Shown here piece after piece: positions 9,763 through 17,654 of a stretch of 64,000 bases of DNA. A program made the translations under genes and the position numbers. The stretch is from Comamonadaceae bacterium. Lineage in GTDB: Bacteria; Pseudomonadota; Gammaproteobacteria; Burkholderiales; Burkholderiaceae_C. The notes beneath the pieces were generated by a model, which saw only the letters and a program-made list of their open reading frames with translations, ran no database searches and was not told where the DNA came from. The stretch spans positions 20,660-84,659 of the forward strand of contig JAIXXF010000023.1 of assembly GCA_027490925.1 (NCBI GenBank). Reading direction: 5' to 3'. The number at the start of each line of letters is the position of its first letter. The stretch's first letter is position 1.

Positions 9763-10722
9763 ATGCGATTTTTTTCCCGTTGCCTGACCACCCTGGCCAT
9801 TGCCTTCGCCGCTTGGGGCCCTGTGGCGACTTCTGCCCAGACCCAACCCACCCAGTACACCCAAACCAAATACCCCATCGTGCTGGCGCACGGGCTGCTG
9901 GGCTTTGACCGCATCCTGGGCAGCTTCGATTACTGGTACCAGATTCCCCAAGCCCTGCGGCAAGGCGGCGCGACCGTGTACGTGACCCAGCAATCGTCCG
10001 CCAACCAAAGCGAGCTTCGCGGGGAGCAATTGCTGGCCACCTTGAAAGAATTGAAGGCGAAGCACGGCCATGAGAAGTTCAACCTGATCGGCCACAGCCA
10101 CGGCGGGCAAACCGTTCGCTATGTGGCGGGGGTAGCGCCCGAGTTGGTGGCGTCTGCCACCAGCATCGGCACGCCGCACACGGGTACCGAATTTGCCGAG
10201 ACGCTGATGGGCGTGACCAAAGCGACCGGCACCACGGCTCTGGTAGCCACTGGCGTCAACGGGCTCACCACCTTGATCGACCTGTTGTCGAGTGGCGGCC
10301 TGCCCCAAGACAGCTTGGCCGCGCTGAACTCGCTCACCTTCGAAGGCGCCGCCAAATTCAATGCGAAGTTCCCCGCTGGCAAGCCCACCAGCACCACCTG
10401 CGGCACTGGCCCAGGCGCGGCCGGGCCCGAATTGGTCGGCGGCGTGCGTTATTTCTCTCTGAGCGGCTCGTCGGTGCTGACCAACCCGCTGGACCTGCTG
10501 GACCTGGCACTGGTGGCCGGTTCACTGTCGTTCAAAGGTGCGGCCAACGACGGGCTGGTGAGCCGCTGCTCCTCGCGCTGGGGCACCGTGGTCCGTGACG
10601 ACTTTCCCTGGAACCATCTGGACGAAGTCAACCAAGCGTTTGGCCTGCGCGGCCTGATGAGCCCCAACCCGCTGTCGGTGTACCGGGCCCATGCCAACCG
10701 GCTGAAAGCCCTGGGCCTGTGA
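9763..10722 (+). CDS. Secreted triacylglycerol lipase (family I, foldase-dependent)
   Basis: 319 residues with a signal peptide cut after ATSA (residue 25). Alpha/beta-hydrolase of the Burkholderia/Pseudomonas I.1/I.2 type: oxyanion region AHGLLGFDR, nucleophile Ser112 in GHSHGG, Asp263 in ANDGLV and His285 in WNHLDEVNQ; Cys213 and Cys269 match the disulfide of the B. glumae enzyme, placing it with the subfamily that carries that bond. These lipases fold in the periplasm with a dedicated chaperone, encoded 24 bases downstream, and leave by type II secretion. A GTG at 9715 would add 16 residues before the signal peptide and is less likely. No strong ribosome site is visible before either start. 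Confidence 0.92.
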   Translation: MRFFSRCLTTLAIAFAAWGPVATSAQTQPTQYTQTKYPIVLAHGLLGFDRILGSFDYWYQIPQALRQGGATVYVTQQSSANQSELRGEQLLATLKELKAKHGHEKFNLIGHSHGGQTVRYVAGVAPELVASATSIGTPHTGTEFAETLMGVTKATGTTALVATGVNGLTTLIDLLSSGGLPQDSLAALNSLTFEGAAKFNAKFPAGKPTSTTCGTGPGAAGPELVGGVRYFSLSGSSVLTNPLDLLDLALVAGSLSFKGAANDGLVSRCSSRWGTVVRDDFPWNHLDEVNQAFGLRGLMSPNPLSVYRAHANRLKALGL

Positions 10723-10746
10723 ATCTGAACGCATAAAGCCCGCGCC

Positions 10747-11736
10747 ATGCGCCGCCCCGCCGCGCCACCCCGCGCCACTCACCGCGCCGCCAACAGCGCC
10801 CGCAACGGCCCCACCACCTCCGGCCCCACCACCTACGAGCCCACCACCTCCCCCCCGAATGCCCCCTGGCGGGCCACCAAGACCGTGTGGGCGGCCCTCG
10901 CCACCCTGGCTGCGCTGCTCGGTGCTGCAGGGTGGTGGGCGGCGCAGCCGGGGCAGCCGCCCGGCACCCACCCGCCCGTGGCATCCACCAGTGCCACGTC
11001 AGGTGACACCGGCACAGGCACTGAGACCCAAGGCGCGGCAGACCGTGCAGCAGCCACCATCGCACCAGCTCTGGCGTTGGCCGGTACGTCGCTGCGCGGC
11101 ACAGAAATGGACGGGGACTGGGGCATCGACGCCAACGGCCGCTTTCGGCCCACGCTGGCGCTGCGCCAGCGCTTTGACTACCACCTGTCCCTGCAGGGCG
11201 AGCTCAGCACTCCAGAGATCACCCGCTTGGTGGCCGACACCCTGCGCCGCAGCCACGTCGACCCCGCGGCCAGCGAGGTGATGGCCCTGTGGTCACGCTA
11301 CGTGGAGCTGCAGCAACACGCCTGGCGCGTGGTGGCCGACCCGCGCGACCCGGCCACGCTCGGCGCCGCGCTGGCCGAGCGGGTTCCGGTGCGGCGGGCC
11401 TACCTGGGCGCCGTCGCGGCCGACGCGTTTTACAAAGAAGAAGAAGACGAGTTCCGGGACCGTGTGTCTCGCATGAACGCGGGGCTGCCTGCCGCACCGC
11501 CCAAAGAAGCGACCGACCCCCCACTGAGGCCCGACGCCGACGCCCGCCTGGCCGCGCTGCGTGCCGAGCAGTCGGCCTGGGAACAGCGCCTGGCCGCCAG
11601 CCGCGCGGCGTTGCAACGAATTGAACGCAATCCAGCGCTATCGCCCGCACAGCGCGAAGCCGAGGCCAATGCGCACTTCGCACAACACTACGCCGCGTCA
11701 GAGCAACTCCGGGCGCGGGTGTTGCTGGGACAGTGA
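10747..11736 (+). CDS. lifO: Lipase-specific foldase (lipase chaperone LifO/LimA)
   Basis: 329 residues; membrane-anchored periplasmic steric chaperone that folds the lipase encoded just upstream. A transmembrane helix at about 47-65 (VWAALATLAALLGAAGWWAA) follows a 46-residue basic and Pro/Thr-rich tail; after a flexible Ser/Thr/Gly linker the foldase domain starts with SLRGTEMDG and contains the family signature RQRFDYHLS (RxxFDY). The C-terminal third is helical and charged, as in the chaperone arm that wraps the lipase. The cytoplasmic tail carries three 15-nt tandem units coding PTTSG, PTTYE and PTTSP, unusual for the family. No convincing later start exists because the next candidate lies inside the membrane helix. 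Confidence 0.9.
   Translation: MRRPAAPPRATHRAANSARNGPTTSGPTTYEPTTSPPNAPWRATKTVWAALATLAALLGAAGWWAAQPGQPPGTHPPVASTSATSGDTGTGTETQGAADRAAATIAPALALAGTSLRGTEMDGDWGIDANGRFRPTLALRQRFDYHLSLQGELSTPEITRLVADTLRRSHVDPAASEVMALWSRYVELQQHAWRVVADPRDPATLGAALAERVPVRRAYLGAVAADAFYKEEEDEFRDRVSRMNAGLPAAPPKEATDPPLRPDADARLAALRAEQSAWEQRLAASRAALQRIERNPALSPAQREAEANAHFAQHYAASEQLRARVLLGQ
10810..10854 (+). repeat. Three 15-nt tandem units (PTTxx) in foldase tail
   Basis: Units at 10810, 10825 and 10840 begin CCCACCACCT and encode PTTSG, PTTYE and PTTSP. They lie before the membrane helix of the lipase foldase, in the part predicted to face the cytoplasm. Confidence 0.7.
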
Positions 11737-11785
11737 ACGCGCCTGGCACGCCACAGCCCGTAAAGCACGGCACCAGGCCGCGACC

Positions 11786-12352
11786 TCAGGCTTTGGGCAA
11801 GGTCACCCCACGCTGGCCTTGGTACTTGCCACCCCGGTCCTTGTAGCTGGTGGCGCAGACCTCGTCACTCTCGAAAAACAACACCTGCGCGCAGCCTTCC
11901 CCGGCGTAAATTTTGGCGGGCAGGGGCGTGGTGTTGGAGAACTCCAGCGTCACGTAGCCTTCCCACTCGGGCTCAAATGGGGTCACATTGACGATGATGC
12001 CGCAGCGTGCGTAGGTGCTCTTGCCCAGGCAGATGGTCAGCACGTTGCGCGGGATGCGGAAGTACTCGACCGTGCGGGCCAGCGCGAAGCTGTTGGGCGG
12101 GATGATGCAGCTGTCGCCGTGGAAGTCGACAAAGCTCTTTTCGTCGAAATTCTTTGGGTCCACCACCGTGCTGTGGATGTTGGTGAAGACCTTGAATTCG
12201 GGCGCGCAGCGGATGTCGTAACCGTAGCTGCTGGTGCCGTAGCTGATGATCTTGTGGCCCTCGCGCTCGCGTATCTGCCCCGGCTCGAAGGGCTCGATCA
12301 TGCCGGTGCTTTCGGCCATGCGGCGGATCCATCGGTCGCTCTTGATGCTCAT
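11786..12352 (-). CDS. dcd: dCTP deaminase
   Basis: 188 residues; deaminates dCTP to dUTP for thymidylate synthesis, as a homotrimer in the cytoplasm. Family landmarks: [14 protein letters not shown] at the start, [43 protein letters not shown] with the conserved Ser/Arg and the Glu of the active site, and the C-terminal [14 protein letters not shown] that closes over the nucleotide. The start is fixed by a perfect AGGAGG site seven bases upstream; longer frames would overlap queD. It is the last gene of a queE-queD-dcd run with 10- and 23-base gaps. Confidence 0.96.
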   Translation of the reverse strand: MSIKSDRWIRRMAESTGMIEPFEPGQIREREGHKIISYGTSSYGYDIRCAPEFKVFTNIHSTVVDPKNFDEKSFVDFHGDSCIIPPNSFALARTVEYFRIPRNVLTICLGKSTYARCGIIVNVTPFEPEWEGYVTLEFSNTTPLPAKIYAGEGCAQVLFFESDEVCATSYKDRGGKYQGQRGVTLPKA

Positions 12353-12359
12353 GGGTCTA

Positions 12360-12365
12360 CCTCCT
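12360..12365 (-). promoter_or_regulatory. Strong ribosome binding site of dcd
   Basis: AGGAGG on the minus strand, seven bases before the ATG of dcd. It decides the start against an in-frame extension of 44 codons that would run into queD. Confidence 0.85.
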
Positions 12366-12375
12366 GAAGATGGGG

Positions 12376-12753
12376 TTAAGTCGTGCGGCGCAGCGTGCAG
12401 CCGTCGCCCGTGGAGTCGCGCCACACACGCACCGCCACCAGGGCGGGCAAATCGGCCTGCAACTGGGTCAGGATGAAGCTGCACAGGTTCTCCAGCGTGG
12501 GCTGGCCCAGGCCGGGCAATTCGTCCAAGAAGGCGTGGTCCAGGCGGGTGCGCAGCCGCTCGATGTGCTGGCGCACCAGGCCGAGGTCCACCACCATCCC
12601 GGTGTGGGCGTCTGGCTCGCCTTCGAGCAGCAGTTCGGCCCAGTAGGTGTGGCCGTGGATGCGCTGGCTGCTGCGGGCCTCGTCGGCCGGGCGGCTGGCG
12701 CGGTTCAGCGTGTGGGCGGCGTCGAAATAAAAGCGCTGGCTGAGCTGGTGCAT
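12376..12753 (-). CDS. queD: 6-carboxytetrahydropterin synthase-like protein (QueD family), catalytic Cys replaced
   Basis: 125 residues; converts 7,8-dihydroneopterin triphosphate to 6-carboxytetrahydropterin, the first committed step to preQ0 and queuosine. Zinc ligands are present: His14 in FDAAHTL and His33/His35 in RIHGHTY. The catalytic Cys of E. coli QueD lies four residues before the HGH motif (C-x3-HGH); here that place is Ser29 ([10 protein letters not shown]). Asp-His and Glu further on ([20 protein letters not shown]) are kept. Its place directly behind queE supports the queuosine role. The substitution may be common in related bacteria, so the gene is probably functional, with a changed mechanism or substrate preference possible. 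Confidence 0.88.
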   Translation of the reverse strand: MHQLSQRFYFDAAHTLNRASRPADEARSSQRIHGHTYWAELLLEGEPDAHTGMVVDLGLVRQHIERLRTRLDHAFLDELPGLGQPTLENLCSFILTQLQADLPALVAVRVWRDSTGDGCTLRRTT

Positions 12754-12763
12754 CAAGAGGCCT

Positions 12764-13399
12764 TCAACGGATGCCGGTGATTTTGTGGGTTTGCAGGCTC
12801 AGGCGCCACGCGGGGCGCGCCAGGCACAGCGCGATGCTGGCTTCTGTGTGCTGGGCCCGCAGCGGCCCGTCCATGGGCTGCAGGTAGCGGTGGCTGAAGC
12901 GGGCCGATTCCAGCTCGGCCCAATCCAGGCCGGGCTGGGGCCACACCACCTTGAGTTCCTGGCCTTCGCGCTGCACCCAATCGGCACCGGCTTTGGGACT
13001 GACGCACAGCCAGTCGATGCCTGCGGGCGCGGCGATGGTGCCGTTGGTTTCCACCGCGATGCCAAAGCCCTGGGCGTGCAACGCGGCCACCAGCGCGTCG
13101 TCCACCTGCAGCAAAGGTTCGCCGCCGGTGAGCACCGCAAAGCGGTGGTCGTGCGAGCCGCTGGGCCACAGCGAGGCGACGGTGTCGGCCAGGGCGGTGG
13201 CGCTGGTGTACTTGCCGCCCAGGGTGCCGTTGGTGCCCACAAAGTCGGTGTCGCAGAAACGGCACACCGCCTGGGCGCGGTCTTCTTCCCGACCGCTCCA
13301 GAGGTTGCACCCGGCGAAGCGGCAAAACACCGCTGGCCGCCCCGCATTGGCGCCCTCGCCTTGCAGGGTGTAGAAAATTTCTTTGACTTGGTAACTCAT
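12764..13399 (-). CDS. queE: 7-carboxy-7-deazaguanine synthase
   Basis: 211 residues; radical-SAM enzyme that contracts 6-carboxytetrahydropterin to 7-carboxy-7-deazaguanine. The cluster motif is the long variant C-x14-C-x2-C (Cys31, Cys46, Cys49 around CNLWSGREEDRAQAVCRFC), the form known from Burkholderia QueE, instead of the usual C-x3-C-x2-C. Other landmarks: EIFYTLQGEG near the start, LTGGEPLLQ for SAM binding, and VETNGT. The start MSYQVKEIF was preferred over an upstream ATG that adds 14 Pro-rich residues. It is the first gene of queE-queD-dcd. Confidence 0.94.
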   Translation of the reverse strand: MSYQVKEIFYTLQGEGANAGRPAVFCRFAGCNLWSGREEDRAQAVCRFCDTDFVGTNGTLGGKYTSATALADTVASLWPSGSHDHRFAVLTGGEPLLQVDDALVAALHAQGFGIAVETNGTIAAPAGIDWLCVSPKAGADWVQREGQELKVVWPQPGLDWAELESARFSHRYLQPMDGPLRAQHTEASIALCLARPAWRLSLQTHKITGIR

Positions 13400-13533
13400 G
13401 GCGTCCGGTGGGGGGCTTGGGCAGAACGGCGCTGGCGCCACCGGCGGTCACTGGGGGGCACGTCTGCGGACGGTGCTTCATTTTAGGGGCGTCAGCGGCG
13501 CGGCCCATGTGCCCAGCAGACGCGCGGAGAAAA

Positions 13534-13549
13534 CTGTATATTTAATCAG
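13534..13549 (+). promoter_or_regulatory. LexA-like (SOS) box
   Basis: CTGT-ATATTTAA-TCAG fits CTG-N10-CAG and matches 15 of 20 positions of the E. coli LexA consensus when flanks are included. It lies 106 bases before the start of the Y-family polymerase gene; the AT-rich core (TATATT) could also serve as the -10 box. Dispersed repeat copy 3 sits between the box and the gene. Confidence 0.6.
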
Positions 13550-13577
13550 TCATTGGTGCCCAAATGAAAGGTGAAAT

Positions 13578-13633
13578 GCTATGTTTTGCATAGCAGACAA
13601 ACGCCTTATTCCGTGGGCCAAGGCCATGTTTGA
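13578..13633 (+). repeat. Dispersed GCTAY-N7-RTAGC element, copy 3
   Basis: Palindrome GCTATGTTTTGCATAGC at 13578-13594 and a tail with GGGCCAAGGCCATGTTT, GGGC starting 21 nt after the palindrome. It lies 22 bases before the polymerase start, so it would be in the mRNA leader. Confidence 0.75.
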
Positions 13634-13655
13634 CTGATTTTTCTCGTCCGCCGCC

Positions 13656-15056
13656 ATGTTGCACACGCTTTTTGTCGATTTCAACTCGTTTTTCGCCTCG
13701 GTGGAGCAACAGCTCCAGCCGCATTTGCGCGGCCGGCCAGTGGGGGTGGTGCCGGTGGTGGCGGAGTCGACCTGCTGCATCGCCGCCAGCGTGGAGGCCA
13801 AGGCCTACGGGGTGACCACGGGCACACCGGTGTACGAGGCGCGGCGACGCTGCCCCGAGATCGTGTTCGTGTTGGCCGAACACGCCAAGTACGTGGAGGT
13901 GCACCAGCGCGCGATCGCGGTCATCGACCAGGTGGTGCCGGTGCAAGACGTGATGTCGATCGACGAGATGGCCTGCGGCCTGACCGGGCGCTGGCGCGAG
14001 CGGTCCCAGGCCGAACGCCTGGCCAGGCAGGTGAAGGCGGCGTTGCGGCAACAGTTGGGCGAATGCCTGACCTGCTCGATCGGTATTGCGCCCAACACGC
14101 TGCTGGCCAAGCTGGCGTCCAACATGCACAAGCCCGACGGGCTCACTGTTTTGGAGGCGGCCGACCTGCCGTCCAAGCTGCTGCACCTGCCCCCGGCGGC
14201 GCTCTACGGCGTCGGCCCGCGCATGGTGGAGCGGCTGGCGCGGGTGGGCATCACCACCATGGCCGAGCTCTACGCCGCGCCACGCGAGTTGTTGCGCACC
14301 GCCTGGGGCGGTGTGGCGGGCGACGAAATGCACGACAAGCTGCGCGGCCTGCCTTACGCGCCCCGCGCCCACGCCACCCGCTCGCTCGGGCATTCCCATG
14401 TGCTGCCCCCGGCGCTGCGGCACCCGGAGGGCGCGTTCAGCGTGCTGAACCGCCTGACCCACAAAGCGGCGATGCGCCTGCGCAAACAAGGCTTCTACGC
14501 CACGGGCATGTCGCTGAGCGTGCGTTGTGGCCCCCGTTCGGGCGAACGCGTCGGGGGCGGGTTGGACACCCGGTTTGGCGAGACACAAGACACCGCGTTC
14601 TTGCTCCAGACCCTGCACACGCTGTGGCACAGCGGCTTGCACCGGCTGCAGCAGCCCAAGGCGGTGGGCATCACGCTGCAGGGCTTGGTGCCCGCCGACC
14701 GGCACACCCTGTCGCTGTTCGACGCCGCGCCGCTGGACACTGAACGCACCCCGCTCGGTCGCTGTGACGCGCAACGCCTGGCCTTGCCAAGTGACACGCG
14801 TTCCGACGCGTTGTCTGCCGAGTGGTTAGATTCGCCGTCCGATGCGCCTTCCGATGCGCACCCTGAGACGCGTGCCGTTGCCCGCGCAGCGCCACGCCCC
14901 GCCCGCGACCGAAGCCGCTTGGACGCCGCCATGGACCGCATCAACCAGACCTACGGCAAAAACGCGCTGTACTACGCGAGCGCTCACGCGGCCCGGAACG
15001 AAGCCCCCATGCGGATCGCCTTCCACCGCATTCCCGACCTGGACACCGAACGCTGA
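13656..15056 (+). CDS. Y-family (DinB-like) translesion DNA polymerase
   Basis: 466 residues. Error-prone polymerase domain with the metal-binding carboxylates Asp8 in FVDFNSFFASVEQ and Asp103-Glu104 in MSIDEM, fingers signature SVEAKAYGV, a TCSIGIAPNTLLAKLASNMHKP stretch and a helix-hairpin-helix at about 185-205 (ALYGVGPRMVERL). The little-finger domain runs to about 360. The last 100 residues are Ser/Asp/Pro-rich (SDTRSD, PSDAPSD) and then end in a helix with MDRINQTYG, as in UmuC/ImuB-like relatives. It is longer than E. coli Pol IV (351). No beta-clamp motif was assigned. A LexA-like box upstream suggests SOS control. No imuA or dnaE2 lies beside it. Confidence 0.88.
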   Translation: MLHTLFVDFNSFFASVEQQLQPHLRGRPVGVVPVVAESTCCIAASVEAKAYGVTTGTPVYEARRRCPEIVFVLAEHAKYVEVHQRAIAVIDQVVPVQDVMSIDEMACGLTGRWRERSQAERLARQVKAALRQQLGECLTCSIGIAPNTLLAKLASNMHKPDGLTVLEAADLPSKLLHLPPAALYGVGPRMVERLARVGITTMAELYAAPRELLRTAWGGVAGDEMHDKLRGLPYAPRAHATRSLGHSHVLPPALRHPEGAFSVLNRLTHKAAMRLRKQGFYATGMSLSVRCGPRSGERVGGGLDTRFGETQDTAFLLQTLHTLWHSGLHRLQQPKAVGITLQGLVPADRHTLSLFDAAPLDTERTPLGRCDAQRLALPSDTRSDALSAEWLDSPSDAPSDAHPETRAVARAAPRPARDRSRLDAAMDRINQTYGKNALYYASAHAARNEAPMRIAFHRIPDLDTER

Positions 15057-15141
15057 CCCCGCACGGGTTGGCAGGCGGCCCCGGCCCGAAAACGCGCCAC
15101 CGTGCCACGCAGCACCGCGCGCAGTGGAACCTGTGGGCCGC

Positions 15142-15966
15142 TCACACGGCGGTGACGATCCAGCCTTCCAACGGGTCCATCTGCGCGGGCAGACCGTAGC
15201 GCGGTGCGCCCTGCCCTTGGGCCCACGCGGCCTGGATCAGGCACAGCACCGCGTCCAGGCTGTCACCGCTGGCATCGTCGACCAGCGCGTCGCGTTGGGC
15301 ATGGCTCAGTTTGAGGCGCAGCCCCAAACGGGTCTGGCCGTTCTCCAGCGCGGTGATCAGGTCTTTGCGGGCGATCAGCCGTTCGGGCGTCTGTTTGGCC
15401 TTGTTGTCGCTTTTGTAGCTGCGGTTGGCCAACACCTCCCGGGCCAACAAGCCGGGGTAGGCTTCCAGCGCCACACGCTTGGTGTCGCCCGTGTGCAGAC
15501 CGGGCAAGTGCACGCCCGCGCCCAGCAGCGCGGGCACACCGGCGTGCATCATGTATGCCACCGGCGGGTTGACCCACTTCATGCTGGGGCTGGACCCGGC
15601 GGGGCCATCGGCCGCACGGTGCGCGAACTTGCCACCCACGGGCCGGGCGTTGCAGAACGCGGCGAACGTGGTGCGGATCGCCTCGCGGCTGAGGCCGGTG
15701 TAGTGCGTCACGCAGGCCAACCAGTCGGTCGGCCAACCCAGGGTGGTGACCAGCTCGCGCGGCAGACCAAAGGGGAAGTCGAATGCGCCCACCCAGGGCT
15801 GGGGCTCGGCCAAATGCGCGGCAAACTCGGGCAGCGACGCCAGCCGGTCCAGGTGGGACAACACCACCCGGCCACTGCGTTGGTGGCCCCACGCGAGCAC
15901 GATGGGCTTGCGGCGTGTGGGTGCGCTGGAGAAGTCGCACCCGAGAAGTGGGGCGTCTGGGGCCAC
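15142..15966 (-). CDS. DUF429 family protein
   Basis: 274 residues from a GTG start. The start follows GAGAAGGG and places the first residues at VAPDAPLLGCDFSSAPT, where DUF429 proteins usually begin with a GxDxSxxP segment resembling RNase H-like folds. Other visible parts: VGAFDFPFGLPREL, KWVNPPVAYMMHAG, LEAYPGLLAREV, YKSDNKAK and DSLDAVLCLIQAAWA near the end. The family has a predicted RNase H-like (RuvC-type) nuclease fold but no proven role. It is last of folE-BLUF-thioesterase-DUF429, 16 bases after the thioesterase. A longer reading frame extends through the thioesterase gene in another frame and is not credible. Confidence 0.8.
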   Translation of the reverse strand: MAPDAPLLGCDFSSAPTRRKPIVLAWGHQRSGRVVLSHLDRLASLPEFAAHLAEPQPWVGAFDFPFGLPRELVTTLGWPTDWLACVTHYTGLSREAIRTTFAAFCNARPVGGKFAHRAADGPAGSSPSMKWVNPPVAYMMHAGVPALLGAGVHLPGLHTGDTKRVALEAYPGLLAREVLANRSYKSDNKAKQTPERLIARKDLITALENGQTRLGLRLKLSHAQRDALVDDASGDSLDAVLCLIQAAWAQGQGAPRYGLPAQMDPLEGWIVTAV

Positions 15967-15982
15967 AGCGGTCAGGCCCTTC

Positions 15983-16402
15983 TCAACTGCCAAGCGCGGT
16001 TTTGAGCGCCACCGGCACCGGGCCGCTGCGCAAGGGGGTGCCTGGCCCCGCCTCGTACCGGCACCACACGCGGGTTTCGCTGCCTTCTGCAAGCAGGCGG
16101 CCATCGGCATGCACGATGCGGTGGCCCACCACGAACGACGAGCGGCCCCAGCGGGTGACCTGGGCTTCCACCGTGCAGCGGTCGCCATGGGTGGGCGACG
16201 CGACAAAGCGGCATTGGGTGTCGACCGTAGGCATGGTCCAGCCCTCGGCCCGGATGCGCGCGGCAGGGTAGCCGACTTGCTCCAGCAGCGCCCAAGTGGC
16301 CGTGTCCATCCAGTGGTAGTAGGTGGGGTAGTAGATGATCCCCGCCGGGTCGCACTCACCCCAGGCGACCTGCCGCGGCAGGCGGCACACCACCGAGGCC
16401 AA
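15983..16402 (-). CDS. Acyl-CoA thioesterase of the 4-hydroxybenzoyl-CoA thioesterase family
   Basis: 139 residues, single hot-dog domain. The signature VAWGECDPAGIIYYPTYYHWMD carries the catalytic Asp of the 4HBT family; TRWGRSSFVVGHRIV and the SETRVW strand follow. Members hydrolyse short-chain or aromatic acyl-CoA thioesters, and the substrate cannot be predicted. The start used is TTG, four bases after the BLUF gene; GTG codons 9 or 12 bases further in are alternatives. It is third in the folE operon, perhaps for expression reasons only. Confidence 0.83.
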   Translation of the reverse strand: MASVVCRLPRQVAWGECDPAGIIYYPTYYHWMDTATWALLEQVGYPAARIRAEGWTMPTVDTQCRFVASPTHGDRCTVEAQVTRWGRSSFVVGHRIVHADGRLLAEGSETRVWCRYEAGPGTPLRSGPVPVALKTALGS

Positions 16403-16406
16403 GGCG

Positions 16407-16829
16407 TCAGGCTCGCCCGATGATGGACGCGGTGGCCATCAGCTCTTCGAGCAGCGCCAGCGACACCTTGCCCGACACCGAGTACGGGTCCAGCTCTGGC
16501 TTTTCCGCATACTTCAGCAAAATGCTGGTGTTGATCTTGGACATGTTGACCTGCCCCATGGTCCAGCCACCGAAACGGCGTTCGCTGATTTCTTCGTAGT
16601 GCAGCAGAACCACGTCTTTGTGTCGCGGGTCGCGCTGGATGTGGCCATACAGGTCACTCACGGGCATGCGGCCGCCCTCGATGGCTTGCAAAAAAATGCC
16701 GCCGCCGTAGCACAAGATGCCGGTGATGCCGGTCAATGGGTTGAACTGGCGCGACTGCGCGAGGATGGCGTCGATGGCACCCGCACTCGGATCCACGGCG
16801 CGGCTGGCGTAAAGAAGGCGTACCAACAT
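16407..16829 (-). CDS. Single-domain BLUF blue-light photoreceptor
   Basis: 140 residues: a BLUF domain at about 1-95 and a short helical tail. The FAD-binding and signalling residues are all present: Tyr7 in LLYASR, Asn30 in NPLTGITGIL, Gln48 in GIFLQAIEG, and Trp89/Met91 in GGWTMGQV (equivalents of AppA Tyr21, Asn45, Gln63, Trp104 and Met106). It should therefore photocycle. No output domain (EAL, GGDEF, HTH) is attached, so it must act on a partner protein. It lies 13 bases after folE and 4 bases before a thioesterase gene, so it is probably co-transcribed with GTP cyclohydrolase I. Confidence 0.92.
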   Translation of the reverse strand: MLVRLLYASRAVDPSAGAIDAILAQSRQFNPLTGITGILCYGGGIFLQAIEGGRMPVSDLYGHIQRDPRHKDVVLLHYEEISERRFGGWTMGQVNMSKINTSILLKYAEKPELDPYSVSGKVSLALLEELMATASIIGRA

Positions 16830-16842
16830 GGTGGGTCTCGAT

Positions 16843-17562
16843 TCAGGCTTTGTTGGGGATCAGCGACAAGAACTCGCGCCGCAGGTTGGGGTCTTTCAAG
16901 AACACGCCGCGCATGACGGAATTGATCATGCGGCTGTCCATGTCTTTCACACCGCGCCAGGCCATGCAGTAATGGCTGGCTTCCATCACGATGGCCAAGC
17001 CGTCGGGCTGGGTTTTCTCCTGGATCAGGTCGGCCAGTTGCACCACCGCCTCTTCCTGGATTTGCGGCCGGCCCATGACCCATTCGGCCAGGCGGGCGTA
17101 CTTGGACAGGCCGATCACGTTGGTGTGCTCGTTGGGCATCACGCCGATCCAGATCTTGCCGATGACCGGGCAGAAGTGGTGGCTGCAGGCGCTGCGCACC
17201 GTGATCGGGCCCACGATCATCAGCTCATTGAGGTGACCCACATTGGGGAACTCGGTGATGGTGGGGGCCTGCACGTAGCGGCCACGAAACACCTCGTTCA
17301 GGTACATCTTGGCCACGCGGCGGGCGGTGTCGCCCGTGTTGTGGTCGTTCTCGGTGTCGATCACCAGGCTGTCGAGCACACCTGACATCTTGCTGGAGAC
17401 CTCGTCCAGCAGCTTCTCCAGCTCGCCCGGCTCAATGAAACCCGCGATGTTGTCGTTGGCGTGGAAGCGTTTGCGGGCCGCGGCCAGGCGCTCGCGGATC
17501 TTGACGGAAACGGGTACGCCGTCGTCGGTGTCGGCTGGGGTCATGGGGGATTTCTTGGTCAT
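16843..17562 (-). CDS. folE: GTP cyclohydrolase I
   Basis: 239 residues; converts GTP to 7,8-dihydroneopterin triphosphate, the entry to folate and, through QueD, to queuosine. Landmarks: TARRVAKMYLNEVFRGRY, TVRSACSHHFCPVIGKIWIGVMP with the zinc Cys/His residues, the later zinc Cys in EASHYCMAWRGV, and a C-terminal RREFLSLI. About 30 N-terminal residues are poorly conserved. The start MTKKSPMTP was preferred because an upstream ATG falls inside dispersed repeat copy 4. It is the first gene of folE-BLUF-thioesterase-DUF429. NudB, which dephosphorylates its product, is encoded 5 kb away. Confidence 0.95.
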   Translation of the reverse strand: MTKKSPMTPADTDDGVPVSVKIRERLAAARKRFHANDNIAGFIEPGELEKLLDEVSSKMSGVLDSLVIDTENDHNTGDTARRVAKMYLNEVFRGRYVQAPTITEFPNVGHLNELMIVGPITVRSACSHHFCPVIGKIWIGVMPNEHTNVIGLSKYARLAEWVMGRPQIQEEAVVQLADLIQEKTQPDGLAIVMEASHYCMAWRGVKDMDSRMINSVMRGVFLKDPNLRREFLSLIPNKA

Positions 17563-17598
17563 TTGCAGTCCGCATCCTACCAGTGAATACTTCTTAGA

Positions 17599-17654
17599 GA
17601 ATTTTGGCACTCAGCCCACAAGAAATCAGGCTTTTTAGCTACTGATTTAATAGC
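17599..17654 (-). repeat. Dispersed GCTAY-N7-RTAGC element, copy 4
   Basis: On the minus strand GCTATTAAATCAGTAGC (17638-17654), then a tail with GGGCTGAGTGCCAAAATT, GGGC starting 21 nt after the palindrome. It covers the end of the DNA ligase gene: the codons for the final Leu-Leu-Asn-Gln and the TAG stop lie in the palindrome. Confidence 0.8.

Noticed and set aside
13542..14774. 410-codon minus-strand frame over the Y-family polymerase
   Set aside because: Antisense shadow of a well-supported gene, no recognisable domain.
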